Positions 38,151 to 48,107 of a stretch of DNA of 64,000 nt are shown piece by piece. The notes beneath the pieces were generated by a model. The model was not told the DNA's origin, did no database searches, and saw only the letters and a program-made list of their open reading frames with translations. The translations under genes were made by a program, and so were the position numbers. Every line of letters starts with the position of its first letter. Within the stretch, counting starts at the first letter, position 1. The stretch comes from Rhizomicrobium electricum (GTDB lineage Bacteria; Pseudomonadota; Alphaproteobacteria; Micropepsales; Micropepsaceae), in NCBI RefSeq assembly GCF_011762045.1, contig NZ_JAASQS010000002.1:496001-560000 (forward strand). The letters are read 5' to 3'.

Positions 38151-39386
38151 TTAGCCGCCCCTCACCTCCGCCTGCACTTCGCGGCCGGCCGACAGTTCGG
38201 CGGGATAACGTTGGGCGAGGTGCGCCAGCGGATCGACGTCGGCCGGCGTGATGATCGGCAGGCATCGCTTCTCGCGCGCGGCATTGACGTGCTGCTGCTT
38301 GGCCTGCCACGAGATCAGCGGCTTGGCATGGAACGGCGGCGGCGGCGGCGCCCATTCCGGCACGCCGAACAGCTTGAAATACGCCGCGACGTGCTGCTCG
38401 CCCATTTCGGTCAGATAGGACGCCCAGTCGCCGCCCTTGATCGGTTCGGTGGTGCCTTTGAGCCGCTCGTTTTCGAGCCGCGTGTACTCATAGCCCCTGA
38501 GCTTCAGCACACCCGCCAGCACCAGCGCCGCGACTTCGAGGTTCGGCGGCGGATTGGGATTGTAGAGCGTCGGAGTCGCCAGGATATCCGCCGGGATCCA
38601 GGCATGCGGCACGACATCGAGATCGTTCCACAGCAGCGTATTCCAGTGCCGGTACGGCGCCTGCCCCGCCGGCTCCGCGGGAAAATACTCGGCGTAGAGA
38701 TCGGCAAACGCCGCATTACCCGGCGTGGCGCCCGCGGTCGGATAAGTCAGCACCTGTCCCCACGCCCCGAACGGTCCGGCCGGTGAATTCTCCTGCATGA
38801 AATACAGCGCCAGAGCCGGCGACAGTGCACCGCCGAGGCTGTGTCCGGTGAAGATCAGCTTGGCATTGCGCGCATCGCGCACCGAGCCGAGAAAAGCATG
38901 CAGCGACACCTGCGGCTGCGGCGGTTCGCAAACCGCGCCGTCCGGCGGACTGGAAAGGCTGAGCAGCATTTCAAGCCCGATGCTGGTCGCCTGGGAGATC
39001 TTCTCGCCGTTGCGGCTGCCGGGAAAATCCACCTGCTTGAACACCGCGAAATCCTCGACGAACCAGTCGTAGGGCGAATCGGGATTGGTAGCCCCGACCA
39101 CGACCACATAGACGATGCCGTCGCGCTCGTCCTGTTTGCGCAGCACCGCCATCACGTTATTGACGATGCCGAACTTCAGCACCTCGCGCACCGACGGCCC
39201 CCAGACGATCTTCCAGTCGCCGATGGTGTCCTTGTTGAGGCCGATCAACAGCGACATGGTCGTCCACAGCTTCGCCGACAACTCCGCTTCAGTGCCGACG
39301 TCGTTGATCGAATTGACCGCATTGGAGAGGATCGAAAGCAGGAACACCTGTTGGTGCAAATCGTAAGGTCTTACGACATTCGTCAT
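38151..39386 (-). CDS. Lipase class 3 (fungal-type lipase/Lipase_3) family protein
   Basis: 411 residues. The alpha/beta-hydrolase nucleophile elbow is seen in AKLIFTGHSLGGALSPALAL (GHSLGG), with YVVVVGATNPDSPYDWFVED before it, the usual Lipase_3 order. A His partner is probably in HAWIPADIL or HWNTLLWNDLDVVPHAW. No signal peptide is evident at MTNVVRPYDLHQQVFLLSIL, so the enzyme is apparently cytoplasmic or exported by another path. Ester substrate unknown. Confidence 0.8.
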   Translation of the reverse strand: MTNVVRPYDLHQQVFLLSILSNAVNSINDVGTEAELSAKLWTTMSLLIGLNKDTIGDWKIVWGPSVREVLKFGIVNNVMAVLRKQDERDGIVYVVVVGATNPDSPYDWFVEDFAVFKQVDFPGSRNGEKISQATSIGLEMLLSLSSPPDGAVCEPPQPQVSLHAFLGSVRDARNAKLIFTGHSLGGALSPALALYFMQENSPAGPFGAWGQVLTYPTAGATPGNAAFADLYAEYFPAEPAGQAPYRHWNTLLWNDLDVVPHAWIPADILATPTLYNPNPPPNLEVAALVLAGVLKLRGYEYTRLENERLKGTTEPIKGGDWASYLTEMGEQHVAAYFKLFGVPEWAPPPPPFHAKPLISWQAKQQHVNAAREKRCLPIITPADVDPLAHLAQRYPAELSAGREVQAEVRGG

Positions 39387-39452
39387 GCTGACCTCCTCGT
39401 CTCTGAGACAAGGAGGTTACAACGATTCCACCCTCAGTAGCAGACGTGTCCA

Positions 39453-39490
39453 AGCGCTTTTCGGAAAAGTGGTATCCGGTTTAGCGCTCG
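39453..39490. repeat. Extragenic palindromic element, degenerate copy 2
   Basis: AGCGCTTTTCGGAAAAGTGG (39453-39472) continues TATCCGGTTTAGCGCTCG. It is related to the element at 13019-13062: both have GCGCTTT, GGAAAAGTGG, a CCGGTTT core and a closing GCGC-type arm. Confidence 0.65.
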
Positions 39491-39536
39491 AAACCGCAAC
39501 AATTTAGAGAAGCTCGGGCAAAAGGGCGCTCTACAT

Positions 39537-40736
39537 CTAGTGGATCAAATTCTTCCTCGGCAGCGTGATGCGCGCGGTCAGCCCGCTGCGCGCCCAGGAT
39601 TTTTCGAGCGTACCGCCGAACTGGCGCGTGATCGTATCGCGCAGGAGTTTGCTGCCGAACCCGTTCAACTCCGGCGTCTCGGCGATTTCCCGTCCGCCGA
39701 TTTCGGTCCAGACGATTTCGAGCAAGCCTTCTTCACTTTCGCGCCATTCGATTTCGACGCGGCCGGCGTCCGACGCCAGCCCGCCGTATTTGACGGCATT
39801 GGTCGTCAGTTCGTGGAAGACGAGCGCCATGCCGTTCAACGAGCGCTCACCGAGCACCAGAGACGGACCGTTCAGTGCGAAGCGGCCGGTCGGGAACACG
39901 TGGTTCTCGTGCGGCTCCACGATGGTCCGCAACAAATCGCGAAGTTCATGACAATGCTCGGCCTGAATGCCGAAAGTCCGCCGTACCAGCGCATGCGCGC
40001 GCGCCAGCGCGGAAAACCGGCCGATCAGCGTCTCGGCCATTTCGTCTTTGTTCGCGCTGGTTCGCGCCGTCAGTTGCACGAGACTTTGGGCTACGGTGAA
40101 CAGGTTGTTGACCCGATGCCCCATTTCCCTGGCCAGCATTTCCTGCTGCTCCAGAGCGGATTTCAATTGGCGTTGGCTCTCGAGCATACGGACGGCGATG
40201 CCCGCAAAATGCGCAAGTTCCGCCGCCGCGCGCGCGTGTCCGGCGTTGAAGTGCCCCTCCTCCGCCGCGATGATCCAAAGCGTTCCGATCGGTTCGGAAC
40301 CGGAAAAATGCAGTGGCACCAGCAGAGCTTCGGGCACAGCGATTCCGGCATCGGCGATCCAGCCGTAGTAGCGCTCCGGATGGGACGCCAGCACCGGACG
40401 CCCCTCGTCCAACGTCACGCCGCAAGGGCTGTCGTTGCGCGGCGCCAGCGCGCCCTCGAACGACGACAACAGGCCTCTGAGATAGCACCAGCGGAATACG
40501 CCGGGCGACGGTGTCTCCTCGTAAAGGCTCAAGCCCGCCGAGATACCGCCGGTAATCTGCATGGCGAGTTCGACGAACCGGGGCAGTACCTCTTCCGGCG
40601 TGCCGAGCATACGCCCGGCGAGATCGTGCAAGGCATCTTTCTCACGCAGATAATCCGTTCGCGTTTCGCCGCGCCGGTCGAGTTGTTCGGTGATGTAGAT
40701 ATCGGAGGGCACTGCCCTCAACGGCGCCAAGTTCAT
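39537..40736 (-). CDS. HWE-family sensor histidine kinase with GAF domain
   Basis: 399 residues, soluble. A GAF domain at about 45-180 (AMQITGGISAGLSLYEETPS; LLVPLHFSGSEPIGTLWIIA) leads to the HWE/HisKA_2 histidine region, MLAREMGHRVNNLFTVAQSL, and an ATPase domain with LVFHELTTNAVKYGGLASD (N box) and FGSKLLRDTITRQFGG. HWE kinases are typical of alphaproteobacteria and often control light, general stress or cell adhesion. No response regulator is adjacent. Confidence 0.88.
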   Translation of the reverse strand: MNLAPLRAVPSDIYITEQLDRRGETRTDYLREKDALHDLAGRMLGTPEEVLPRFVELAMQITGGISAGLSLYEETPSPGVFRWCYLRGLLSSFEGALAPRNDSPCGVTLDEGRPVLASHPERYYGWIADAGIAVPEALLVPLHFSGSEPIGTLWIIAAEEGHFNAGHARAAAELAHFAGIAVRMLESQRQLKSALEQQEMLAREMGHRVNNLFTVAQSLVQLTARTSANKDEMAETLIGRFSALARAHALVRRTFGIQAEHCHELRDLLRTIVEPHENHVFPTGRFALNGPSLVLGERSLNGMALVFHELTTNAVKYGGLASDAGRVEIEWRESEEGLLEIVWTEIGGREIAETPELNGFGSKLLRDTITRQFGGTLEKSWARSGLTARITLPRKNLIH

Positions 40737-40877
40737 GGCGACAACCTAGCAAGCCATCGCCCACATAGCGAGCGTCACCGGTCTGCAACCAGGTTATTGT
40801 TTGCATATCTTACGCTGAGGCATGTGCGGGAAAAATTGGATCGCTGCCGTCACCGACAAGCGATTGCTTATCCCGCG

Positions 40878-42125
40878 TCAGCGAGTCTTCGCTGCTTTAT
40901 CTTGCGCATCCGTCCGCTGGATGTATCGCGTATAAAGGTACAGCAGCGCGAAGAACGGCACACCCATCAGGATCGCGATCTTGACGCTCGCCGCGGCAAT
41001 CACGAAATTCATTGCCAACGGGATCGCGAGACCGGCCAATCCCGATGCGGTCACCAGAAGACCCGCGGCGACGTTGGAAGTGGACCGCAGATCCTTGAGT
41101 GTCGTTCCCAGCACGGTGGGATAGCCGATGCCGAGACACAGGTTTGTCGCAACGAGGCAGGCAAGGCCGGCAACACCGCCGAACGCCAGCGCGCCCAGCG
41201 TGAGCACCACGCAAATACCGATCGCCCATTGAAACAGCCGGTTGGGCTCGATACGTCCCATCAGGGCCGCGCCGGCGAACCGGCCGATGCCGAACACGGC
41301 CAGTCCGGCGAACACGATATTCTGCGCGATCTGGTCGGTGTAGCCCGCATACTGCGTCTGAACGTATTGGTAGGTCGCGCCTTGAAGTGTCGACTGGAGC
41401 GCGATGCAGCCGAACGTCGCCGCCATACCCAACTTGATGATCGGTTTGGCCCACAAGCTGCGCAGTTCGTTGCCGACATCTGCGATGCCGCCGGAACGAA
41501 TGCCCGAGCGGGCGGGAAACTCGACGCGCTCGACCAGGAACGCGATAAACAGGACGGCCAAGCCGACCATCACATAGGGACGCGCCGCGGTCTCGGCCAG
41601 AACGCTGAAGGAAAGATGCATGTCTGAGGGATAGAACCAGCGCCCTCCGATGTATCCGATCACCAGTCCGACCGGAAAGAAGGCTTGCAGCAAGTTGAGC
41701 CGCCGTACGGCAGTTTCCGGACGCCCCATCTCGACGGTCAAGGGATTGAGGCTGGTTTCCAACGTCGACCAGCCGATGCCGAGCAGAACCACCGCCAGCA
41801 GGAAAAATGTGACCCCGTGTTGCGCGATGGCGGGATAGATCAGGAACGGCCCGATCGACACCAGGCCGAGTGCGAAGATCATCCCGATCTTGTAGCCGAA
41901 CTTGCGGTGGAACATCGCCGACGGCAATGCGGCGAGGATGTAGCCCAGCGAATACAGCGCCTGGATCCAGAGGACGTGGGAAAGGTCGATGTTGAAGAAC
42001 TGTGCGAACTTGGGGAACAGCAGGATGTCGTTCCAGAACCCGACCCCGGCAATCACGAACAGGATCGCAATGGAGATGTAGGGAACGATCGTCGTGCGGG
42101 ACTGTCGATTGGCCGTCTGAGGCAT
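40878..42125 (-). CDS. MFS transporter, FHS (fucose/glucose-galactose porter)-like
   Basis: 415 residues with about twelve membrane segments. GIGWSTLETSLNPLTVEMG and ALYSLGYILAALPSAMFHRK FGYKIGM resemble the FucP/GluP-type FHS subfamily of sugar:H+ symporters. The C-terminus is short and basic. No sugar catabolic gene is next to it, so the sugar cannot be named. Confidence 0.78.
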   Translation of the reverse strand: MPQTANRQSRTTIVPYISIAILFVIAGVGFWNDILLFPKFAQFFNIDLSHVLWIQALYSLGYILAALPSAMFHRKFGYKIGMIFALGLVSIGPFLIYPAIAQHGVTFFLLAVVLLGIGWSTLETSLNPLTVEMGRPETAVRRLNLLQAFFPVGLVIGYIGGRWFYPSDMHLSFSVLAETAARPYVMVGLAVLFIAFLVERVEFPARSGIRSGGIADVGNELRSLWAKPIIKLGMAATFGCIALQSTLQGATYQYVQTQYAGYTDQIAQNIVFAGLAVFGIGRFAGAALMGRIEPNRLFQWAIGICVVLTLGALAFGGVAGLACLVATNLCLGIGYPTVLGTTLKDLRSTSNVAAGLLVTASGLAGLAIPLAMNFVIAAASVKIAILMGVPFFALLYLYTRYIQRTDAQDKAAKTR

Positions 42126-42621
42126 GGCGAGACGATCCTCCGGGAATGGATAGCGCTGTCATTCCGCTAAAACGAACTATCCGGCATCGTCGTTAACCAT
42201 CCGTGAAACCAGCGGTGGCGCCGCCCCCCAATCGTCAGTTGCGAGAGCCTCCGAACTACGCACAGGTTGTCGCACCCTCTTGAAAGTTCGCCTTTCGTTC
42301 TTATTTCCCGTACGAACAGTAACTTGGAGAAGGCCTGGCAAAATTCAGCGGCAAAGGACCCTCGCGACGTCCGGACCCGTAGAGCAACGCGAGATAGAAC
42401 TGACCCAGGGTGCCCAGCTCGCGTGGGCGCCAGACGGATGGTGGCCGGCGACCAGCATGAACGCCTCATCCGTGCGGGTATCAGGGTTTGCAGAATGTGC
42501 CTGTCACCGGCCGCTTGAGTGCGGTCCTTGCTGGCGCCCTGCATCCGGAGGGCACTCCCCGAAAATAGGCGGACCAGCGAATAGCGGCCCGCCTTCGGCA
42601 CATTTAAAGGGCCCCAAAAAC
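42126..42621. other. Gene-poor intergenic region, about 500 bases
   Basis: ORFs cross both strands (up to about 155 codons on the minus strand), but none has a recognisable domain, a plausible composition or a good ribosome site. I see no RNA gene. It could hold decayed sequence. Confidence 0.4.
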
Positions 42622-43347
42622 TCAATGTCCCCATCGCGGAATGGCCGCGGCCGCTTTTTCACCCACGGCCAGTTGCGGGTTGGATGGAAGGTCCACTTTC
42701 TCTTTCTTCTCGCGCGCAGCGACACAAGCGATGGTCCGCTTGCCGAACGTGACGAAGTCGCCGGCCTTGGGCAGGTTCTCGACCGCACACGTGTCGAAGT
42801 AGGTGTATTGGTCGGTGGCACCGCAGCCGAACGAGGAGCGGTCCTTGGCCGCCGCCGTAAGCACGATCCGATCCGGCGCCTTCAATCGATCCACAAATAC
42901 GCCGGAATAGCAGGCGGAAACGATCACCACAGAAGGGCGTTTGCTGCAGGCGGTATCGATCATGCGGCCGAGGCGCTTCGGGCTCACGACATAGTCGCCG
43001 ATGCCGATCCCGTCTTCGCTGCCGTGTGAGGTGAGATAGATCAGGCACCCCGCCTTCGCGGTCCGCGCAACCTCATTCAGTCCTTTGCCGATGCGCTTTG
43101 GCGTCGAACGGTCGGCATCGTGAAACCGCTGCGGCCAGTCGGTGAAGGTGCGGATGTTGTGCGGCTGAAAGCCGATGCCCTTCAGCTCTTTGACGATGGT
43201 CTGGCGGCCGTTGTCGAACACCGCCGTATCCTTCTGATCGCCCGAATAGGAGTCGCCCGCCACCACGACGGCCGCCCAATCGGAAAATCCGTTCGCCATC
43301 GCCGGCGGAGTCAGAAACAGAAGCGTGAGGAGAGCGAGCCTCCTCAT
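42622..43347 (-). CDS. Secreted C13 (legumain-like, caspase-fold) peptidase
   Basis: 241 residues from ATG 43347. The signal peptide MRRLALLTLLFLTPPAMA is followed by WAAVVVAGDSYSG and a caspase-fold core. The expected catalytic dyad is visible: CLIYLTSHGSEDGIGI (His108) and VVIVSACYSGVFVDRL (Cys146). C13 includes legumain and GPI transamidase; bacterial members are mostly uncharacterised. The start overlaps the stop of the rRNA methyltransferase by four bases, making it the last gene of the xseB-dxs-tlyA unit, an unusual place for a periplasmic protease. Confidence 0.82.
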   Translation of the reverse strand: MRRLALLTLLFLTPPAMANGFSDWAAVVVAGDSYSGDQKDTAVFDNGRQTIVKELKGIGFQPHNIRTFTDWPQRFHDADRSTPKRIGKGLNEVARTAKAGCLIYLTSHGSEDGIGIGDYVVSPKRLGRMIDTACSKRPSVVIVSACYSGVFVDRLKAPDRIVLTAAAKDRSSFGCGATDQYTYFDTCAVENLPKAGDFVTFGKRTIACVAAREKKEKVDLPSNPQLAVGEKAAAAIPRWGH

Positions 43348-44402
43348 GGGCGCACGAACCCCGCCGCCAGTTCGATATGCGACGACCACAGGAACTGATC
43401 GACCGGCATCAGCCGCGTCAGCGTGTAGCCGCCCTCGATCAGGACACGGGCATCGCGCGCGAAGCTGTCCGCATCGCAGGAAACGTACGCGATGCGCTTC
43501 AGCTTCGATCGCGCCAGTACCTTCGCCTGTTCGAACGCACCGGCGCGCGGCGGATCGAGACAGACCCCGTCATAGGCATTGAGTTCGAACTCGGTCAGCG
43601 GCCGCTTGAACAGATTGCGCTTCTCGGTGGTGACGGGCTTCAGGCCCGGCGTCGCCTTCGCAGCGGCAGCCAGGGCCTCCAGCATCGGCTTTTCCAATTC
43701 CACCGCATGCACCCTCGCCTTCTCGGCCAAGGGAAAACTGAACGTGCCGCAGCCGCAGAAGAGGTCGGCGACTTTCTTGGCCTTGGCCAGCGTTTCGATA
43801 ACGAAGCCCTGCAGCACCGCCTCGCCTTCGCGCGTCGGCTGAAGGAACGTTTCCGGCGGCAGATCGACCCGTGCCTTGCCCAGGCGCACCGAAGGCGTTG
43901 CCAGCGACACCACCGTCTCGCCATGCGCCGAGATGCGCGCGATCTTGAACTTGGCCGCCCACTTCGCCAAGGCACCCAGCGTTGCGGTGTCGTTGGGACG
44001 GCGCCAGCGCAGACCGAGATCGAGACCCGCATCCGTTGCCGTAAGCCGCAATTCGGCATCGCCCGCCGGCGCCAGCATATCGGCAAGCATGTCGCGCAAT
44101 CCCGGCAGCAGCGCGGTCAGCGACGGCGTCAATACCGGACACTCTTCCAGATCGACGATGTCGTGGGTACGCGCCGCATGAAAACCGAGATGCACGCGCC
44201 CGCCCTCGAGCTTGGCCTTCATGGTGGCGCGCCGCCGCGTGCCCGGCGGCACTTCGACGATATCCTCGACATCGGCCGCAATACCGTGGTGGTCGAGCGC
44301 CTTGCGCACGATCTCGCGCTTCAGCGCGCGATACATATCGTCGGACACGTCTTGATGAACGCAGCCGCCGCAGCGTCCGAAATGCCGGCACGGCGCCGTC
44401 AC
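43344..44402 (-). CDS. Fe-S rRNA (uracil-5-)-methyltransferase, RumA/TrmA family
   Basis: 352 residues. The N-terminal [4Fe-4S] cysteines lie in CRHFGRCGGCVHQDVS and near ECPVL. The SAM fold shows FLQPTREGEAVLQGF, VADLFCGCGTFSFPLAEKAR and the catalytic region YDGVCLDPPRAGAFEQAK, ending with the ISCDADSF-like YVSCDADSFARDARVL. It would methylate a uridine in 23S rRNA or tRNA. Start overlaps the tlyA stop by four bases. Confidence 0.9.
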   Translation of the reverse strand: MTAPCRHFGRCGGCVHQDVSDDMYRALKREIVRKALDHHGIAADVEDIVEVPPGTRRRATMKAKLEGGRVHLGFHAARTHDIVDLEECPVLTPSLTALLPGLRDMLADMLAPAGDAELRLTATDAGLDLGLRWRRPNDTATLGALAKWAAKFKIARISAHGETVVSLATPSVRLGKARVDLPPETFLQPTREGEAVLQGFVIETLAKAKKVADLFCGCGTFSFPLAEKARVHAVELEKPMLEALAAAAKATPGLKPVTTEKRNLFKRPLTEFELNAYDGVCLDPPRAGAFEQAKVLARSKLKRIAYVSCDADSFARDARVLIEGGYTLTRLMPVDQFLWSSHIELAAGFVRP

Positions 44403-45124
44403 GACTGCCTCGCCGCGACCAGGAATTCGCGATTGCCGTCGCCGCCCTCGATTGGACTATCGATGGTCCCGAGCACGGTCCATTTGTGCTTCTTGAGCAG
44501 CGCAATCACCGCCGCAACGGATTCACTCTGCGCCGCCGCATCCTTGACGATGCCGCCTTTGCCGATCGCGGCCCGGCCCGCCTCGAACTGCGGTTTGACC
44601 AGGGCGACCAGCCACGCATTCTTCGCCAGCGCGAGCGCCGCGGGCAGCGCCAGCTTCAAGCTGATGAAGCTGACGTCGGCCACAATAGCGCCGGGCGGCT
44701 CCGCAATGTGAGCCGTGGTGAGATTGCGGGCATCGGTGCCCTCCAGAGAGACGACGCGGGTGTCCTCCGCCAGCTTCTGGCGCAGCTGGCCATGCCCGAC
44801 ATCGACCGCGTAGACGCGATGGGCACCACGCTCCAGCAACACCTCGGTGAAGCCGCCGGTCGATGCGCCGATATCGAGGCAGTTCAATCCCTCTGGGGAG
44901 AGCTCAAAATGATCGAGCGCCGCAAGCAGCTTCAGCGCGCCACGCGAGACGTAGGGATGGGCCTTCACATATGCGATCTCGGCATCCTCTTCGATCGCTT
45001 CTGCGGGTTTCAGGACGCGCTTGCCGTTGGCGGTAACGGTTCCCGCCCGAATAGCGGCCTGCGCCTCGGACCGGGAGGCGGCAAAGCCGTGTTCAACCAG
45101 ATAAAGATCCGCGCGCGTGGACAT
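44399..45124 (-). CDS. tlyA: TlyA-family rRNA 2'-O-methyltransferase
   Basis: 241 residues. An S4 RNA-binding domain (TRADLYLVEHGFAASRSEAQ; KRVLKPAEAIEEDAEIAYV) precedes the FtsJ-type SAM fold with YVSRGALKLLAALDHF, LDIGASTGGFTEVLLERGAH and LVALVKPQFEAGR. TlyA-type enzymes 2'-O-methylate 16S and 23S rRNA; some are also called hemolysin, which is misleading. It sits between dxs and the methyltransferase, the usual order. Confidence 0.9.
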   Translation of the reverse strand: MSTRADLYLVEHGFAASRSEAQAAIRAGTVTANGKRVLKPAEAIEEDAEIAYVKAHPYVSRGALKLLAALDHFELSPEGLNCLDIGASTGGFTEVLLERGAHRVYAVDVGHGQLRQKLAEDTRVVSLEGTDARNLTTAHIAEPPGAIVADVSFISLKLALPAALALAKNAWLVALVKPQFEAGRAAIGKGGIVKDAAAQSESVAAVIALLKKHKWTVLGTIDSPIEGGDGNREFLVAARQS

Positions 45125-45198
45125 GAACTCTCACAAGGCCTCTGCCGAGACCTACTCTCCCGTCTGCCGGATGGCCGGGTCAAGCCCGCAATGACGAT

Positions 45199-47124
45199 TT
45201 ACCCAAACCGCGTGACTGCCGCCGCATCTTTGGAACGTCCCAGCGCAGCCAGGGCCGTATGCACGATACCGCTGGAGTCGAGACCGGCTTCGATATACTG
45301 CCGCTCCGGCGTGTCGTGGTTCTGGAACTTGTCGGGCAATGTCATCGGCCGCACCTTGAGCCCGCCGTCCAGCAGACCCTCCTGTGCCAGGAACTGCAGC
45401 ACGTGCGCGGCGAAGCCGCCGACTGCGTTCTCCTCCACCGTGATGAGAAGCTCGTGTTCCTTGGCGAGGCGACGGATCAGATCGTGGTCGAGCGGCTTGG
45501 CGAAGCGAGCATCGGCAACCGTGGTAGACAATCCGTAAGCGGACAGCTTCTCCGCAGCATCGAGAGCCGGAGCCAGACGCGTACCGAGACTGAGGATCGC
45601 GATCGAGGTGCCTTCGCACACGATCCGCCCTTTTCCGATCTCAAGCGGAGTGCCGATGAACGGCCGGTCCAGACCGACGCCCTCGCCGCGCGGATACCGC
45701 ACAGCGGTCGGGTTCTCGTCGTAATGGGCCTGGGTCGACACCATATGCATCAGTTCGACTTCGTCGGCCGCCGCCATCACCACCATGTTGGGCAGGGTCG
45801 AAAGATAGGTGACGTCGAACGAACCGGCGTGCGTCGCGCCATCGGCACCTACCAGCCCGGCACGGTCGATTGCGAAGCGGACGGGAAGGTTCTGCAGCGC
45901 TACGTCGTGCATAACCTGGTCGTAGGCGCGTTGCAGGAAGCTCGAATAGATCGCACAGAACGGCTTGAGCCCTTCGGCCGCCATGCCGGCCGCGAATGTC
46001 ACTGCGTGCTGCTCGGCAATACCCACGTCGAAACAGCGGGCGGGGAATTCATTGGCAAAACGATCAAGCCCCGTACCGGCCGGCATTGCCGCCGTCACTG
46101 CCACGATGCGAGGATCAGCCTTGGCTTCCGCAATCAACGCATCCGCAAACACGCTGGTATAGGACGGAAGATTGGTCTTCGGCTTCTTCATCTCGCCGGT
46201 GAGGACGTTGAATTTGGTGACGCCGTGGTACTTGTCGGCGCTGGCCTCGGCGGGAGCGTAGCCCTTGCCCTTCTGGGTCACCACATGGACCAGGATCGGG
46301 CCGGTCTGCATGTCGCGGACGTTTTCCAGCACCGGGATGAGGTGCTCGAGGTTATGTCCGTCGATCGGTCCGACGTAGTAGAAACCCAATTCCTCGAACA
46401 ACGTACCGCCGGTGAACAACCCGCGGGCATATTCCTCGAAGCGGCGCGCTGCGACGGCGAGCGGCCTCGGCAACTTGAGCGCCAAGCGCTTGGCCAGACG
46501 TCGTACATCGCGATAGGATCGCGATGACACCAGCCGCGAAAGATGCGCGCTCAACGCGCCGACCGGCGGAGCGATCGACATATCGTTGTCGTTGAGGATC
46601 ACGATCAGCGGCGTATCGGCGGCCCCGGCATTGTTCATCGCCTCGTAGGCCATGCCGGCGCTCATCGAGCCGTCGCCGATCACCGCAACGACTTTGTTCT
46701 TGTCGCCCTTCAGATCGCGCGCGACCGCAAAGCCGCAGCCGGCGGAAATGGAGGTCGAGGAATGGGCCGCGCCGAACGGGTCGTATTCGCTCTCGGAGCG
46801 CTTGGTGAAGCCAGACAGTCCACCGCCCTGGCGCAGCGTGCGCATGCGGTCGCGCCGTCCGGTAAGCAGCTTATGGATGTAAGCTTGGTGCCCGACATCC
46901 CAGATCAAACGGTCATCCGGCGTATTGAAGACGTAATGAAGAGCGACCGAAAGTTCGACTACACCGAGACTCGAACCGAGATGGCCGCCGGTGACGGATA
47001 CGATGTCGATCAGCTCGCGCCGCAACTCGCCGCAAAGCTGTGGCAGAACCTCTTTCGGCAGAGCCCGCAAATCCCGTGGCGACGCGATGCCATCCAAGAG
47101 CGGCGTCTTGCTCGATTCCGTCAT
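45199..47124 (-). CDS. dxs: 1-deoxy-D-xylulose-5-phosphate synthase
   Basis: 641 residues, full length. Transketolase-like ThDP enzyme: [40 protein letters not shown] (ThDP/Mg), [37 protein letters not shown] (catalytic Glu region) and [20 protein letters not shown]. It makes DXP for isoprenoids, thiamine and pyridoxal. Downstream of xseB by about 240 bases; no ispA gene lies between, unlike many relatives. Confidence 0.97.
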   Translation of the reverse strand: MTESSKTPLLDGIASPRDLRALPKEVLPQLCGELRRELIDIVSVTGGHLGSSLGVVELSVALHYVFNTPDDRLIWDVGHQAYIHKLLTGRRDRMRTLRQGGGLSGFTKRSESEYDPFGAAHSSTSISAGCGFAVARDLKGDKNKVVAVIGDGSMSAGMAYEAMNNAGAADTPLIVILNDNDMSIAPPVGALSAHLSRLVSSRSYRDVRRLAKRLALKLPRPLAVAARRFEEYARGLFTGGTLFEELGFYYVGPIDGHNLEHLIPVLENVRDMQTGPILVHVVTQKGKGYAPAEASADKYHGVTKFNVLTGEMKKPKTNLPSYTSVFADALIAEAKADPRIVAVTAAMPAGTGLDRFANEFPARCFDVGIAEQHAVTFAAGMAAEGLKPFCAIYSSFLQRAYDQVMHDVALQNLPVRFAIDRAGLVGADGATHAGSFDVTYLSTLPNMVVMAAADEVELMHMVSTQAHYDENPTAVRYPRGEGVGLDRPFIGTPLEIGKGRIVCEGTSIAILSLGTRLAPALDAAEKLSAYGLSTTVADARFAKPLDHDLIRRLAKEHELLITVEENAVGGFAAHVLQFLAQEGLLDGGLKVRPMTLPDKFQNHDTPERQYIEAGLDSSGIVHTALAALGRSKDAAAVTRFG

Positions 47125-47364
47125 TTTTATTCGCTCCGCTCACTGCGCGCCGGCGCAGTTGTCCCCACCCTCGCGGCCGCCCGTTCGATACCACGCTTAT
47201 ACACAAAGAAAGCAATTCGCGCTTGCTTTCAATGGCCTGCGACCAGAAGGGTTATTTTTGCCCGCAACAAAATTAGGGCGGGAACATACTTCCGGTTCTC
47301 CGGGGCAAACCGCTTCCGGGAGCACCGCACGCCTCCGTCACAATCCGCCTACAGAGGGTCCCCC

Positions 47365-47613
47365 TCACCCAAGCTCCGCCGGCTCACTGGTGAGCGCACT
47401 GCCGCTCTGAACGAGTTTCTCGAGCCTGCTTTCGGCCGACTTCAACTTGCTTTCACAATGCGCCTTGAGCGCTTGGCCGCGTTCGTAGAGGGCGATGGAA
47501 TCTTCGAGATCGACTTGTCCCTGCTCCAGCCGCGCAACGATTCCCTCGAGCTCTTTCAGGGCCGCCTCAAATGTAAGCGTGCTCACATTTGTTGCATCCG
47601 CTTTGCCCGACAT
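47365..47613 (-). CDS. xseB: Exodeoxyribonuclease VII small subunit
   Basis: 82 residues from ATG 47613 ([20 protein letters not shown]). The typical XseB body follows: [40 protein letters not shown]. It partners with XseA, encoded at 10243-11658. First gene of the xseB-dxs-tlyA set. The frame is open upstream to 47688, but that part is not family-like. Confidence 0.92.
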   Translation of the reverse strand: MSGKADATNVSTLTFEAALKELEGIVARLEQGQVDLEDSIALYERGQALKAHCESKLKSAESRLEKLVQSGSALTSEPAELG

Positions 47614-48107
47614 GCTTGCCCTCGTGATGGTGTGTCTCGAACACACTACTAGTCGCCCTCGCGCACCCAAACAACACAGACGCGGCATAAGGGGTTAGGC
47701 GACCTTAGCGAACAGCAAAATTGCAACTGGGTTCGAATGCGAGCGACTCCACTTCGCGCCCCAACGGAAGCCAAACCCCGCGGAGATTCCGTTGAGGAAG
47801 AAACTTGTAAGTGACTGAAATTAAATAATAAAATATCACGCCCCGGCAGCAGAACAGCATTTCTCAAGCATCCCGCACCGTACCAACAATATTATTACCC
47901 CGAAGAATTCATTCGAGATATTTCGAAACCAAATTACCCTTTTGTGAAGCACTCTCGCCACAGTGCGATAGCTAAATCTTTGCAAAATTGCATCTTCTGA
48001 TGACTATAGAACTGTTCTGAACTTAGCCTCCTACAGCGTGCGGGTGCCGGAAGCACCCAAAGGCGCGGAAAGCCTTGTGGCGGCCCGCCATCGCCAAAAA
48101 CCGCAAA
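47614..48107. other. Intergenic region upstream of the TonB receptor; AT-rich, with leader hairpins
   Basis: No gene seen. A TGTGT-CTCGA-ACACA dyad is at about 47630-47644 near the divergent xseB start. Bases about 47810-48010 are markedly AT-rich, as in a strong promoter. Just before the receptor gene, GGGTGC-CGGAA-GCACCC and AAGGC...GCCTT hairpins lie at about 48039-48076, within the likely leader RNA. Confidence 0.45.

Noticed and set aside
42167..42634. 155-codon minus-strand ORF between MFS and C13 genes
   Set aside because: Ser/Arg-rich, no motif, no ribosome site, and it overlaps the C13 gene end.
48030..48107. Cobalamin riboswitch before the TonB receptor
   Set aside because: No B12-box-like GCCACTG and no long-range structure; only short local hairpins.
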